Positions 49,771 through 58,628 of a stretch of 59,393 bases of DNA are shown here, one piece after another. Where the stretch lies: contig ARWO01000012.1 of NCBI GenBank assembly GCA_000402075.1, positions 1 to 59,393 of the forward strand, in the 5' to 3' direction. Each line of letters opens with the position of its first letter. Position 1 is the stretch's first letter. The notes beneath the pieces were generated by a model that ran no database searches, was not told where the DNA came from, and was given only the letters and a program-made list of their open reading frames with translations. The stretch is from Thaumarchaeota archaeon SCGC AAA007-O23 (GTDB lineage: Archaea > Thermoproteota > Nitrososphaeria > Nitrososphaerales > Nitrosopumilaceae). The translations under genes were made by a program, and so were the position numbers.

Positions 49771-50754
49771 ATGAAAAAAATATTAGTGGTTGGATATGGA
49801 TCCATAGGAAAGCGTCACGTTGAAAATCTGTTATCAATTTCTAATTTAGAAATAATAGTATGCACAAAAAGAAATGACGTCAAGAAATTAAAAAAACATG
49901 CAAAAGTATATCGTACTCTTAAACAATGTCTTAAAGAAAAACCAGATATGGGAATTGTCGCTAATGAAACGAGTTTACATGTTACTACTGCAATTAAATT
50001 GGCAAACGAAGGATTGGATCTATTTTTAGAAAAACCATTATCAAATTCTTTAAAAGATGTTGAAAAACTACATACTATCATAAAGAAGAAGAAATTGATA
50101 ACCCAGATGGGATGTAATCTACGATTTCATCCATGTATTAAGAAAATTAAAAGTATGGTAGAACAACAAAAAATTGGAAAAATTATTTCAGCACAGGTTC
50201 AGACTTGTTCATATTTACCAGATTACCATCCATGGGAGAATTATAGAAGGGGATATGCAGCAAGAAAAGATTTAGGGGGAGGTATTATTCTAACACAAAT
50301 TCATGAAATTGATTATATGTATTGGCTATTTCAAGAAGTTGAAAATGTTATTTCAATGTCAGGAAAATTCAGTGATCTTGATGTTGATGTGGAAGATTAT
50401 GCCGCAAGTTTATTGAAATTTAGGAATAAAATTATTGGTGAGCTTCATATGGATTATTTTCAAAGACCAAATTTCAAAAGTTGTCAAATTCGTGGAACAA
50501 AAGGAGAGATTTATTGGGATTCAGATAATAATTGTGTAAATATTTACAATATGAATAAAAAAAGATGGAAAAGGGAAATGGAGGTAAAAAATTATCAAAT
50601 AAATTTTTCGTATGTTGAACAACTAAAACATTTTCTACAATGTGTAAAACAGAGAAAAAAAACTATTAATGATCTTGAACAGGGTATAGTGACTTTGAAA
50701 ATTGCATTAGCAATTAAAAAAGCATCAAAACTAATGAAAACTGTTAATGTCTAA
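49771..50754 (+). CDS. Gfo/Idh/MocA-family sugar oxidoreductase
   Basis: The 327-residue protein has the Rossmann start ILVVGYGSIGKRHVENL, VANETSLHV, FLEKPLS near residue 90, and the substrate-domain LTQIHEIDYMYWLF with the catalytic His. It is 11 kb from the other island member and shares little beyond family motifs. It is flanked by two gene remnants, copy 2 of the pgi repeat upstream and a 24-nt transferase fragment downstream, so it may have arrived as a cassette. Confidence 0.9.
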   Translation: MKKILVVGYGSIGKRHVENLLSISNLEIIVCTKRNDVKKLKKHAKVYRTLKQCLKEKPDMGIVANETSLHVTTAIKLANEGLDLFLEKPLSNSLKDVEKLHTIIKKKKLITQMGCNLRFHPCIKKIKSMVEQQKIGKIISAQVQTCSYLPDYHPWENYRRGYAARKDLGGGIILTQIHEIDYMYWLFQEVENVISMSGKFSDLDVDVEDYAASLLKFRNKIIGELHMDYFQRPNFKSCQIRGTKGEIYWDSDNNCVNIYNMNKKRWKREMEVKNYQINFSYVEQLKHFLQCVKQRKKTINDLEQGIVTLKIALAIKKASKLMKTVNV

Positions 50755-50789
50755 AAAATGAAATAGATATGGAATACCTGGATTTTTAA
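50753..50789 (+). pseudogene. Short fragment similar to the GT gene at 48157
   Basis: The 24 nt at 50753-50776 match 48351-48374 exactly. In the matching frame they read KNEIDMEYL as in residues 66-74 of the GT protein, with a silent Tyr codon change at the edge, then diverge to a stop (50787-50789). It begins within the stop codon of the Gfo/Idh gene. Probably the scar of a recombination involving a related transferase gene. Confidence 0.5.
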
Positions 50790-50842
50790 GATATCATAAT
50801 GATTTGATTATCTAAATTTAATTAAAAAATCATTTGAATTTA

Positions 50843-50862
50843 AGATCTTCTTTTGAAGATTT
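50843..50862. other. Small hairpin in the gap before neuB set 2
   Basis: AGATCTTC, loop TTTT, GAAGATTT form an 8-bp stem with one G-T pair. It lies in the 174-nt gap that also holds the transferase fragment and the neuB promoter. It could be the terminator of the preceding gene or mere sequence chance. Confidence 0.3.
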
Positions 50863-50900
50863 GGCATGAATTAAAAGATGATTCAATAAGATAGAATTGT

Positions 50901-50908
50901 CTATATAA
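50901..50908 (+). promoter_or_regulatory. TATA box of neuB set 2
   Basis: CTATATAA is centred 25 nt before the ATG at 50929, fitting a leaderless transcript for the neuB-pseG pair. Confidence 0.6.
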
Positions 50909-50928
50909 GAATAATTGGTGATTGATTT

Positions 50929-51987
50929 ATGAAAGAGTTTGTAATTGATGGGAAGTATATTGGTAAAAATTTTCCTTGTTATCTGATAGCTGAAGCTGGA
51001 GCAAATCATGAGGGGGATATCAAAAAAGCATTTCAATTAATTGATGCGGCTAAAGAATCAGGGGTAGATGCAATAAAATTTCAAAATTATACCGCTGAAA
51101 AGTTAACAACAAAAAATGCGCCAAAATATTGGAATGATGGAATAAAGAACGAGTCTCAATTCGACGTATTCAGTAAATTAGATACTCTATCTGCTGATGA
51201 ATGGAAACAAATTTTTGAATATGCAAAAAAAAAGAATATCACATGTTTTTCAACTCCGTTTGATTTAGAATCTGTAGAATTATTAGATTCATTTGATATA
51301 CCAGCCTACAAAATTGCATCTGCAGATATTACACATTTAGAGTTAATCAAAAAAATAGCCTCAAAAAATAAACCGATTTTTATATCAACTGGTATGGCAT
51401 CCATGGAGGAAATTCATGAAGCGGTTTCAACCATAGAAGATCAAGGTAACGAAGAAATAATAATTATGCATTGTATTACATCCTATCCAACAAAATCTGA
51501 AGATGCAAATCTTGATATGATTAAAAGTCTAGATTTAGAATTTCCAGATTATAACATAGGTTATTCAGATCATACATTAGGTACAGATATTGCCTCATAT
51601 TCAGTATTTTATGGCTCTAAATGTATTGAAAAACATTTCACATATGACAAAAATCTTTCAGTGAGTAGGGATCATAGATTATCGCTCAACTCTGATGATT
51701 TTAAAGAATTAATAAAAAAAATCAAATTAATTGAAATGTCTCGTGGTTCAGGTGTTCGTGATAATTTTTCGGCAGAATCTAGCGCTGTAGAGTTTGCCAG
51801 ACGAAGTATTGTATCTAAATATGATATTCCTAAAGGAACTGAAATTACAGAAAATATGATAGATGTAAAAAGACCGGGTACTGGAATTTTACCAAAGTAT
51901 TTTTTTAAAATAATTGGTTCTAAGACGCTTAAAGACATTCCAGAAGATTCAACTATACAATGGAATGATATTGACTTTAACCAATGA
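50929..51987 (+). CDS. neuB: NeuB-family nonulosonic acid synthase (set 2)
   Basis: The 352-residue protein has LIAEAGANHEGD, VDAIKFQNYTAEKL, FSTPFDLESVELL, IASADITHLELI, MHCITSYPTKSEDANL, GYSDHTLG and CIEKHFTYDK, then a C-terminal SAF domain (VKRPGTGILPKY). It is clearly diverged from set 1 at the substrate loops, so the two may make different nine-carbon sugars. Its stop overlaps the next ATG by 4 nt. Confidence 0.93.
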   Translation: MKEFVIDGKYIGKNFPCYLIAEAGANHEGDIKKAFQLIDAAKESGVDAIKFQNYTAEKLTTKNAPKYWNDGIKNESQFDVFSKLDTLSADEWKQIFEYAKKKNITCFSTPFDLESVELLDSFDIPAYKIASADITHLELIKKIASKNKPIFISTGMASMEEIHEAVSTIEDQGNEEIIIMHCITSYPTKSEDANLDMIKSLDLEFPDYNIGYSDHTLGTDIASYSVFYGSKCIEKHFTYDKNLSVSRDHRLSLNSDDFKELIKKIKLIEMSRGSGVRDNFSAESSAVEFARRSIVSKYDIPKGTEITENMIDVKRPGTGILPKYFFKIIGSKTLKDIPEDSTIQWNDIDFNQ

Positions 51988-52982
51988 CAAAAAAAATTCT
52001 GATCAGAGTTGATGGTAGTAAGAAAATTGGACTAGGTCATGTATACAATGTGTTAACAATTCTACATCATTTAAGAAATGAGGAAATTATTATTGTGATG
52101 CATAAAAAAAATAATCTAGGCTCAAGTAAATTCAAGGAGCAAATGTATAAGATCAAATTTTTTCAAAATGAATCTGAATTATTTAAAATTATTTCTAGTT
52201 TTAAACCTGATATAATTTTCAATGATATTTTAAACACTAGAACAAGCTACATGAAGAAAATTAGAAAATTAACATCAATGATTGTTAATTTTGAGGATGT
52301 AGGTGAAGGAAGAGCACATGCTGATTTAGTATTCAATCCAATTTTTAATGAAAAAAAGGCGTTAACTAAAGAATTCTATGGAGGAAAATTTGCTTGTGTT
52401 AGAGATGAATTTAGAATATGGACTAACAATGTACTTAGAAAAAATGTTAAAAAAATACTTGTTAGTTTTGGTGGTACTGATCCTACACAGATTACTATTA
52501 AAATATTCAAGGTAATCGAAAATTTATCATTAAAAAATATAGAATTTATAATCATACTAGGATTTGGCTTTGAGCACAAGGAAGAAATAAAAAAATCTGC
52601 TACTCAATTAAACAAAAATGGCTTTATGATTAAATTGGTTGAGAAATCTGATTTTCTAGCAAAATACATTAGATACGCTGACTTTGCAATTGTTTCGAAT
52701 GGGAGAACTGTTTTTGAAGTGGCTTCTATGCAAGTTCCAATTTTATCTGTGGCAGTAAACGATCGTGAAAAATCGCATACATTTGTCAGAGATGAAAATG
52801 TTGGAAGACATATAGACTATAATTCATCGCTATTCACAAAAGAATTAGCGTTGGCCATTGAATGCCTGTTAGAATATAAAAATAGAAAAAAATTCAAATC
52901 TAAGTTAAAGAAATTAGAACTACTTTGTGGTGTTGATAGAGTTGTTAACATTATAGATAATGAGTTTGAATTAAGAACCTGA
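51984..52982 (+). CDS. PseG/SpsG-like sugar-nucleotide hydrolase (set 2)
   Basis: The 332-residue GT-B-fold protein has IRVDGSKKIGLGHVYNVLTI (PseG N-terminal GxGHV loop), FEDVGEGRAHADLVFNPI, VSFGGTDPTQIT and IVSNGRTVFEVASMQVPILSV. PseG hydrolyses UDP from the 2,4-diacetamido sugar that NeuB-type enzymes use. It is coupled to neuB by ATGA. The 3' end overlaps the convergent SpsF-like gene by 12 nt. Confidence 0.85.
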   Translation: MTKKILIRVDGSKKIGLGHVYNVLTILHHLRNEEIIIVMHKKNNLGSSKFKEQMYKIKFFQNESELFKIISSFKPDIIFNDILNTRTSYMKKIRKLTSMIVNFEDVGEGRAHADLVFNPIFNEKKALTKEFYGGKFACVRDEFRIWTNNVLRKNVKKILVSFGGTDPTQITIKIFKVIENLSLKNIEFIIILGFGFEHKEEIKKSATQLNKNGFMIKLVEKSDFLAKYIRYADFAIVSNGRTVFEVASMQVPILSVAVNDREKSHTFVRDENVGRHIDYNSSLFTKELALAIECLLEYKNRKKFKSKLKKLELLCGVDRVVNIIDNEFELRT

Positions 52983-53741
52983 TTTACGAATAAATTCATC
53001 GTCTTCCTTCAATGATTTGAAATAACCCTCGTTAGGTTTATGGGCCTGATTAATTTTTATTAAATCAGGTTCATTTTTCAATATTTCAAGAATGTTAGTC
53101 ATATGAATTGGTCTCGTCTGAATTTTAGATATCAAAATTTTTATCAATTTTAAATCAGCGCCATAGTCCAATGTCCACCTCAAGTGAGAGATATTTTCGT
53201 CATGTGAGAAATTATGGATTTTAAATTTTTCTTTATTATTGTGAAAGTATGGTGTTACATGTTCACGCTCTGATGGAAGAATCGCGTTCTTATATGCTAA
53301 TTCTAATGCAGAGAAAGAAAAAAATTCAGTCTCATTTCCATCGGGAAAGGTTCTAGGTGACGTATTTGTAACATAATCATAATCATTTTCTAAAAATAAT
53401 GATGCGCCTTTATCAACAATCAATGGATCAATCAGAGTACAATCAGCGGTTACACGCAGAATTGATCCAAAAGAAAAAAATTTGGCACACTCGTAATATC
53501 GTGATAATACATTATCAGAATCACCTCGAAAAATATCAATTCCAGATTTTTCAGCAAAACTTACAATTTGATCATCTTTCGAGTTTTTGGTTGTTGCAAT
53601 TACAATTTTTTGCAAAAATTTGGATTCTTTTAATTGATTAATTGTATATTGTAAACTGGGGTTAGTATCGTCAACAATTTCTAATATTTTTCCAGGAAAA
53701 CGAGTGGACCCCATACGTGCCTGAATAATACAATCTACCAA
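52971..53741 (-). CDS. SpsF/NeuA-like cytidylyltransferase (set 2)
   Basis: The protein has about 256 residues, starting MVDCIIQARMGSTRFPGKIL (TTG 53741; an upstream TTG at 53750 is the alternative). FRGDSDNVLSRYYECAKFF, VTADCTLIDPLIVDKG and LPSEREHVTPYFHNN match set 1 in order but differ in detail. It would activate the set 2 nonulosonic acid with CTP. It overlaps the 3' end of the SDR gene by 7 nt, so the two are one operon. Confidence 0.86.
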   Translation of the reverse strand: MVDCIIQARMGSTRFPGKILEIVDDTNPSLQYTINQLKESKFLQKIVIATTKNSKDDQIVSFAEKSGIDIFRGDSDNVLSRYYECAKFFSFGSILRVTADCTLIDPLIVDKGASLFLENDYDYVTNTSPRTFPDGNETEFFSFSALELAYKNAILPSEREHVTPYFHNNKEKFKIHNFSHDENISHLRWTLDYGADLKLIKILISKIQTRPIHMTNILEILKNEPDLIKINQAHKPNEGYFKSLKEDDEFIRKSGS

Positions 53742-54532
53742 GCAGTCCAACCACCATCAATAATTAAATTTGAACCAGTCATATACGAAGATGCGTCTGA
53801 GGACAAAAAAAGTATTGCAGCTACATATTCATCCTTTTTAGCCATTCTGCCTAACATGGTTTTATTAGAATATTTTTTGATAAAATTAGATTTCTGATTA
53901 TTAGCAATCCCACCAGGTGTTAAAGTATTAACTCTGATTCCAGTTCGATTCCAATAAGACGCAAGGTATCTAGTAAGATTGATTACTCCGCCTTTAGATG
54001 CAGAATAAAATGCAGCCGCATTTTGTCCACTATCGCCGTAAATTCTTTGATCAGGCGCAACTAAACCATAAGTAGAACCAATATTAATTATATTACCTTG
54101 TTTTTGTTTTTTCATTATTTTTCCAACTTGCTGACACATTAAAAAAACTCCAGTGAGGTTTACGGATATAGATTTATTCCAATCATCCAATGATAAATTT
54201 TCAAAACTAGTTTTTCGAATTTTATCATTTCCCTGATATGCAGCATTATTAATTAAGACGTCAATCTTGGAATATTTTTTTAGGACTTTGGAAACCACGT
54301 TAGATATAGATTTTTTTTTAGTGAGATCTAGTTTGATTGGTTCAGGATCTGTGAGATATTTCTCTTTGATTTTTTTTGCCATTTGTTTACATTTAATATA
54401 ATCTATATCAGCTAAAACAACATTTGCGCCAAATTGACTTAATCCGACAGCATAACGAGAACCTAAATTTCCAGCAGCGCCAGTTATGATAACAACTTTT
54501 CCTGATAAATCAAACAATTGTTCAACATTCAT
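53735..54532 (-). CDS. SDR-family oxidoreductase, PtmA-like
   Basis: The 265-residue short-chain dehydrogenase starts MNVEQLFDLSGKVVIITGAAGNLGSRYAVGL with the TGxxGxxG NAD(P) site. It has NNAAYQG, the catalytic Ser in NIGSTYGLV, YSASKGG (Tyr/Lys) and a C-terminal NLIIDGGWTAW. Position next to an SpsF-like gene parallels ptmA-ptmB of Campylobacter legionaminic acid loci. The exact reaction is not known. 28 nt downstream of the carbamoyltransferase gene. Confidence 0.85.
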   Translation of the reverse strand: MNVEQLFDLSGKVVIITGAAGNLGSRYAVGLSQFGANVVLADIDYIKCKQMAKKIKEKYLTDPEPIKLDLTKKKSISNVVSKVLKKYSKIDVLINNAAYQGNDKIRKTSFENLSLDDWNKSISVNLTGVFLMCQQVGKIMKKQKQGNIINIGSTYGLVAPDQRIYGDSGQNAAAFYSASKGGVINLTRYLASYWNRTGIRVNTLTPGGIANNQKSNFIKKYSNKTMLGRMAKKDEYVAAILFLSSDASSYMTGSNLIIDGGWTAW

Positions 54533-54560
54533 TATTAACTAACACCTAGTCCAAGTTTTA

Positions 54561-56348
54561 TTATTTCTTTTCAATTATATGCTCATCAAGCCACAAAACT
54601 TCCAATTCTGATTTATCAAAAACTCTTAACGCATCTTGAATTGTTCTAACGATCGGTTCTCCATGTAAATTAAATGAAGTATTTAGTAATGCTGGAATTC
54701 CAGTTTTTTCATAAAATTTAAAAATTAAATTCCATAGGATTGGATTTTGTTCTTTTTTCAATAATTGTGCTCTTGTTGTCCCATCTGCTTGATGAACTGC
54801 TGCTGGAAATTTATTTTTTCCATCTTTGGTTTCAAATGTAATAGTCATAAATGGAGAATCTATTCCTTTTGGATTTTCAATTAATAGATCTTGATATTCT
54901 GAGAGAATTACTGGAGCAAAGGGCATCCAAAAGTCTCTTTTTTTTATTGAGTTGTTAATTTTCTCAACATTAAATCTTGTTCGTGGGTCTGCAATTATAC
55001 TTCTATTTCCCAATGCTCTCTGACCCATTTCCATTCTTTCCCTACATACTGCTATTATCTTATTTTTCAGAATTTGTTCCAAAATTTGTTCTTCCGAATT
55101 AAATTTCTTTATTGTATATTGTGACAATGATGATATGTCTTTTTCATCATATGCTGCATTGGAACCAAGATACAATGTATCTAATGGTTTAGGTTGAATT
55201 CCATTCATTTCAGCCCAATGATAACAAGCACCAATTGGTAGTGTTTCATCTGTTCCCGCACCACAAACAAAAAATTTCTCTATTTTAGGAATTTGAGAAA
55301 TTTTCATATTTGCTTTTACATTCATGGATACACCTCCCGAAAATACCACACTATTTGCATTGTATTTGGAAATTGCGCTAGAAAACCAATTCACCAAAAT
55401 TTTCTCAGTAAATGATTGCAACCCCGCCGCGATATGATCAAATCTAAAATTCTTTAGATTGTTTTTCAAATAATCATAAATGTCCAAGACATCTTTATTG
55501 AAGATGAATTCTAATCCGTCATTTTGTAACATTTTATCAAACACTTTTTCGACTTTTTCTATTACAGGTCCATTGTAATAGGATGCTAATCCCATCACTT
55601 TGTATTCATGTTCATTTGCTAACATCTTTAAAATGAGTGTTGTATATCTGTAAATTCTGGCTAGTTGGAAATCTTTATGATTGTACTCTTTTACTCTTTC
55701 AATTTGTCCCTTTTCTTTTGAATATACGGACAATGTACCACTCAGATCATCTCCCCATGCATCTGCAGTTACGATTAAAGTGTTATCGTCACGTATCGGA
55801 CTTCCATAAAATGCATATGCTGCATGACACCAATCATGTTCCATATGAATAATTTTTTCTTGTTCAATTTCTAATAATGATGCAATGGTTTGTTTAAAGA
55901 AATTAGATACGTTTCTTCCATCTTCTTCAGTATATGGATTATGTAATTTAAAAATATCAAATTTTTTTCCTATCTCTGTATTAAATGGAAATTGCTCTAA
56001 ATTTATTTTGTCTTTAAAGACTTCTAAAAAAGATTTATTTTTTCCTAAGACTAGATTTGGATACCAATATTCTTCCATGGCTCTAATTTGATCATTTACT
56101 GAAAAAGTAGAATATTCATTCATTAGTGGTGCTAACAAACTAAGTCTATTACCGCAAATTATTACCTTATCAAAATCTGCACCTCTTAATCCTGAAAATG
56201 ATAATGCGTCATTAATAGAATTTCTTGGGAATGAAGAATCAGATTTAATACGAGAATATCTTTCTTCGCTTGTAGAAAAAACAATTTTATCATCTATTAA
56301 TACAGCACATCCTGAGCATTTTTCTAAGGTAATGGCTAATATCTTCAT
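54561..56348 (-). CDS. NodU/CmcH-family carbamoyltransferase
   Basis: The 595-residue protein has the N-terminal ASKHA-type domain (MKILAITLEKCSGCAVLIDD, SEERYSRIK, MEHDWCHAAYAFYGS with metal-binding His, VVTADAWGDDLSGT) and the C-terminal YrdC-like part (CRERMEMGQRALGNRSIIADPR, NTSFNLHGEPIV). Members transfer a carbamoyl group to a sugar hydroxyl. Here it likely decorates the island glycan. CAATATATAT about 26 nt upstream is its TATA box. Confidence 0.93.
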   Translation of the reverse strand: MKILAITLEKCSGCAVLIDDKIVFSTSEERYSRIKSDSSFPRNSINDALSFSGLRGADFDKVIICGNRLSLLAPLMNEYSTFSVNDQIRAMEEYWYPNLVLGKNKSFLEVFKDKINLEQFPFNTEIGKKFDIFKLHNPYTEEDGRNVSNFFKQTIASLLEIEQEKIIHMEHDWCHAAYAFYGSPIRDDNTLIVTADAWGDDLSGTLSVYSKEKGQIERVKEYNHKDFQLARIYRYTTLILKMLANEHEYKVMGLASYYNGPVIEKVEKVFDKMLQNDGLEFIFNKDVLDIYDYLKNNLKNFRFDHIAAGLQSFTEKILVNWFSSAISKYNANSVVFSGGVSMNVKANMKISQIPKIEKFFVCGAGTDETLPIGACYHWAEMNGIQPKPLDTLYLGSNAAYDEKDISSLSQYTIKKFNSEEQILEQILKNKIIAVCRERMEMGQRALGNRSIIADPRTRFNVEKINNSIKKRDFWMPFAPVILSEYQDLLIENPKGIDSPFMTITFETKDGKNKFPAAVHQADGTTRAQLLKKEQNPILWNLIFKFYEKTGIPALLNTSFNLHGEPIVRTIQDALRVFDKSELEVLWLDEHIIEKK

Positions 56349-56370
56349 AATTTTTCACATTTCATGTCAA

Positions 56371-56380
56371 ATATATATTG
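56371..56380 (-). promoter_or_regulatory. TATA box of the carbamoyltransferase-SDR-SpsF operon
   Basis: On the minus strand CAATATATAT is centred about 26 nt before the ATG at 56348, a leaderless distance. Confidence 0.55.
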
Positions 56381-56432
56381 AAAAATTTTCCTACCTACTA
56401 AAGTACTCTTCTATTATTTTCTTTAACTAAAC

Positions 56433-56440
56433 TAAAATAT
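56433..56440 (+). promoter_or_regulatory. TATA box of the PseA-like gene
   Basis: CTAAAATA is centred about 26 nt before the TTG at 56463, and supports that codon as the start of the PseA-like protein. Confidence 0.5.
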
Positions 56441-56462
56441 CATATGGGTTTTTAATTTACAA

Positions 56463-57593
56463 TTGAGAATCTGTACGAAGTGCATTCAACCAAATACTAG
56501 ACCTGGGGTTTTTTTCAATGAAGAATCAGTTTGTGGTGCATGTTTATGGGAAGATGAGAAAAAAAAGATTGATTGGGCTGAAAGAAAAAAAGAATTAGAA
56601 ATTGTTGTAAATGATGCCAAAAAATCAAACGCAGTTTATGACTGTGTGATTGGAGTGAGTGGTGGTAAAGATAGTACAAAGCAAGCTGTAACTGCTAGAG
56701 ATGAATTGGGTCTTAATTGTTTGTTAGTAAATTATCAGCCAGAAAATATTACTGAGCTTGGAAGAAAGAACCTTGAAAATTTAAAATCATTAGGGTTTGA
56801 CTTGATCTCAATAAGACCAAACCCAAAAATTATGATGAAAGTAACAAAACATGATTTTTTCAATTATTTGAATTTTGTAAAGGCTAGTGAATTTCCTCTG
56901 TATGCATCAACCTATATCATCGCTGAAAAATTTAAAATCCCATTGATAATTCAAGGAGAAAATCCTGGTCTAACTGTAGGTACAAGCTTGACTGGTGTCG
57001 GAACAGATTCTGATGCCCTAAAAGCATATCAATTACAAACACTATCTGGAGGAATTCAAGAATATCTAGATATTGATGATGTTACTCAAAAGGATCTCTA
57101 CTTTTTTCATTATGATGTACAAAAATTATTGGATCTTAATGTAAAAGGAATTTGGATACAATATTATCTGAAAGAATGGTCTTCCACAGGAAATGCCGAG
57201 TTTTCTAAAAAATATGGATTTCAAGAACGTGAAAATATTAAACCAGAAGAAATAGGAACGTATGTTCCATTTAACGCATGTGATTCTGATGTTGTTCATG
57301 TGAATCAAATGTTGAAATTTATGAAATTTGGATTTGGTCAATGTATGGATCATGTATGTTATGATTTAAGAGACAAATTAATGGATAGAAAGACTGCAAT
57401 AGATTTAGTTTTAAAATATGATGGAAAATGTGATGAAAAATATATTGATAAGTTTTGTAATTATATTCAAATTTCTAAAGATGAATTTTATAAAACCATA
57501 GAAAAATTTAGAGGTGATATCTGGTATGAGAAAGATGGAATATGGATAAATAAATTACATGAACAATTAAAAAAAGAAGTTGATTCTCTGTAG
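56463..57593 (+). CDS. N-acetyl sugar amidotransferase (PseA/WbpG-like)
   Basis: The 376-residue protein opens with the zinc-type MRICTKCIQPNTRPGVFF and CGACLW, then the ATP-pyrophosphatase P-loop SGGKDSTKQAV. The Cys set and P-loop match PseA/LegG and WbpG, which use glutamine-derived ammonia to form an acetamidino group on a nonulosonic or uronic sugar. A glutaminase partner (HisH-like) is not visible in the window. It is divergent from the carbamoyltransferase operon. Confidence 0.88.
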   Translation: MRICTKCIQPNTRPGVFFNEESVCGACLWEDEKKKIDWAERKKELEIVVNDAKKSNAVYDCVIGVSGGKDSTKQAVTARDELGLNCLLVNYQPENITELGRKNLENLKSLGFDLISIRPNPKIMMKVTKHDFFNYLNFVKASEFPLYASTYIIAEKFKIPLIIQGENPGLTVGTSLTGVGTDSDALKAYQLQTLSGGIQEYLDIDDVTQKDLYFFHYDVQKLLDLNVKGIWIQYYLKEWSSTGNAEFSKKYGFQERENIKPEEIGTYVPFNACDSDVVHVNQMLKFMKFGFGQCMDHVCYDLRDKLMDRKTAIDLVLKYDGKCDEKYIDKFCNYIQISKDEFYKTIEKFRGDIWYEKDGIWINKLHEQLKKEVDSL

Positions 57594-57594
57594 T

Positions 57595-58614
57595 TTAATT
57601 TTTCATCATTAAATCAATCAGTTTTTTTGCTGCATTTCCTCGATTTTTCATATATTTATTGAGAAAATTTTGAGAGTTGTTAAGCAACTCTTCTATCCCA
57701 TGGTTAGAAATTAAATCTAGCACTAATTGCTCTATATTAGAATCATAATATACTGATTTTATTGCGTTTTCCTTCATAAATTCAAATTCTATTTCATTTT
57801 TTTGTAATTGAATATTTAATGTTGGTTTTCCCATCATCATTGCTTCTAAAATCACACTACTTGCATCAAAATTATCTGGTGCAATATTTACATGAAGATC
57901 ACAATTAGATAATAATTCTTTGATTGGTTCAAACTGTAAAATTTTAATCCTATCATTTTCTTTAATCATATTTATGATAATTTGATTACTAATATTCTGC
58001 TGTGGATGTAATTTGAATATTATTTGTAAATTTTCAATATTTTTAGAAATTTGAATTAATTTGTGTAATACTTCTTCATATTTTTCATATAATTCAATTC
58101 TTGGTCCTTCCATATGAGTAATGATTGGCCTTAATGTAACTAACATTATTTTTTGGCTTTTCTCATTTTTTTCAATTATAGAATATGAATCATGTTTTGG
58201 GCTTCCTGAAACAATTATTTTATTTTCTGGGATTGATTTAACATGAATTAAATAATCTTTTATGATATCTCCCCACACTGCAATTTTATTTTTTATCGAG
58301 TCAAAATCGTCTAATACATCAAAATATGAAATAGATTCTGTATAATTTGCAAAGCCGTGTTGTAGATATAAAATTGGAATTTTTTCTTGTACATATGAAA
58401 AAACTTTTTCAGTTTCTCCTGAAAAATTTAACGTAACTATACCCTGAATATCATTTCTGGATTTAATAGATTCAGCAATTAATATCTGCATTATATATTC
58501 ATCCAATCTTTGAATTAGAATTTGGTTAAATTTTTTTTGTAAGAAAGGGCTGAAGTTTATTCCTTTATAATCAAAATTCATAAAAATTTTTTCGTTTTCA
58601 ATTACTTCATTCAT
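57595..58614 (-). CDS. Probable GT-B glycosyltransferase of surface glycan synthesis
   Basis: The 339-residue protein has LYLQHGFANYTES, KNKIAVWGDIIKDYLI, IIVSGSPKHDSY, FKLHPQQN and VILEAMMMGKPTLNIQL, a chain of motifs shared with CDP-glycerol/capsule-type GT-B transferases. The N-terminal quarter is not recognised. It starts at ATG 58614, 14 nt after the FkbM-like gene, and is probably in the same operon. Acceptor and donor are unknown. Confidence 0.7.
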   Translation of the reverse strand: MNEVIENEKIFMNFDYKGINFSPFLQKKFNQILIQRLDEYIMQILIAESIKSRNDIQGIVTLNFSGETEKVFSYVQEKIPILYLQHGFANYTESISYFDVLDDFDSIKNKIAVWGDIIKDYLIHVKSIPENKIIVSGSPKHDSYSIIEKNEKSQKIMLVTLRPIITHMEGPRIELYEKYEEVLHKLIQISKNIENLQIIFKLHPQQNISNQIIINMIKENDRIKILQFEPIKELLSNCDLHVNIAPDNFDASSVILEAMMMGKPTLNIQLQKNEIEFEFMKENAIKSVYYDSNIEQLVLDLISNHGIEELLNNSQNFLNKYMKNRGNAAKKLIDLMMKN

Positions 58615-58628
58615 CCTATTAAAAAAAT

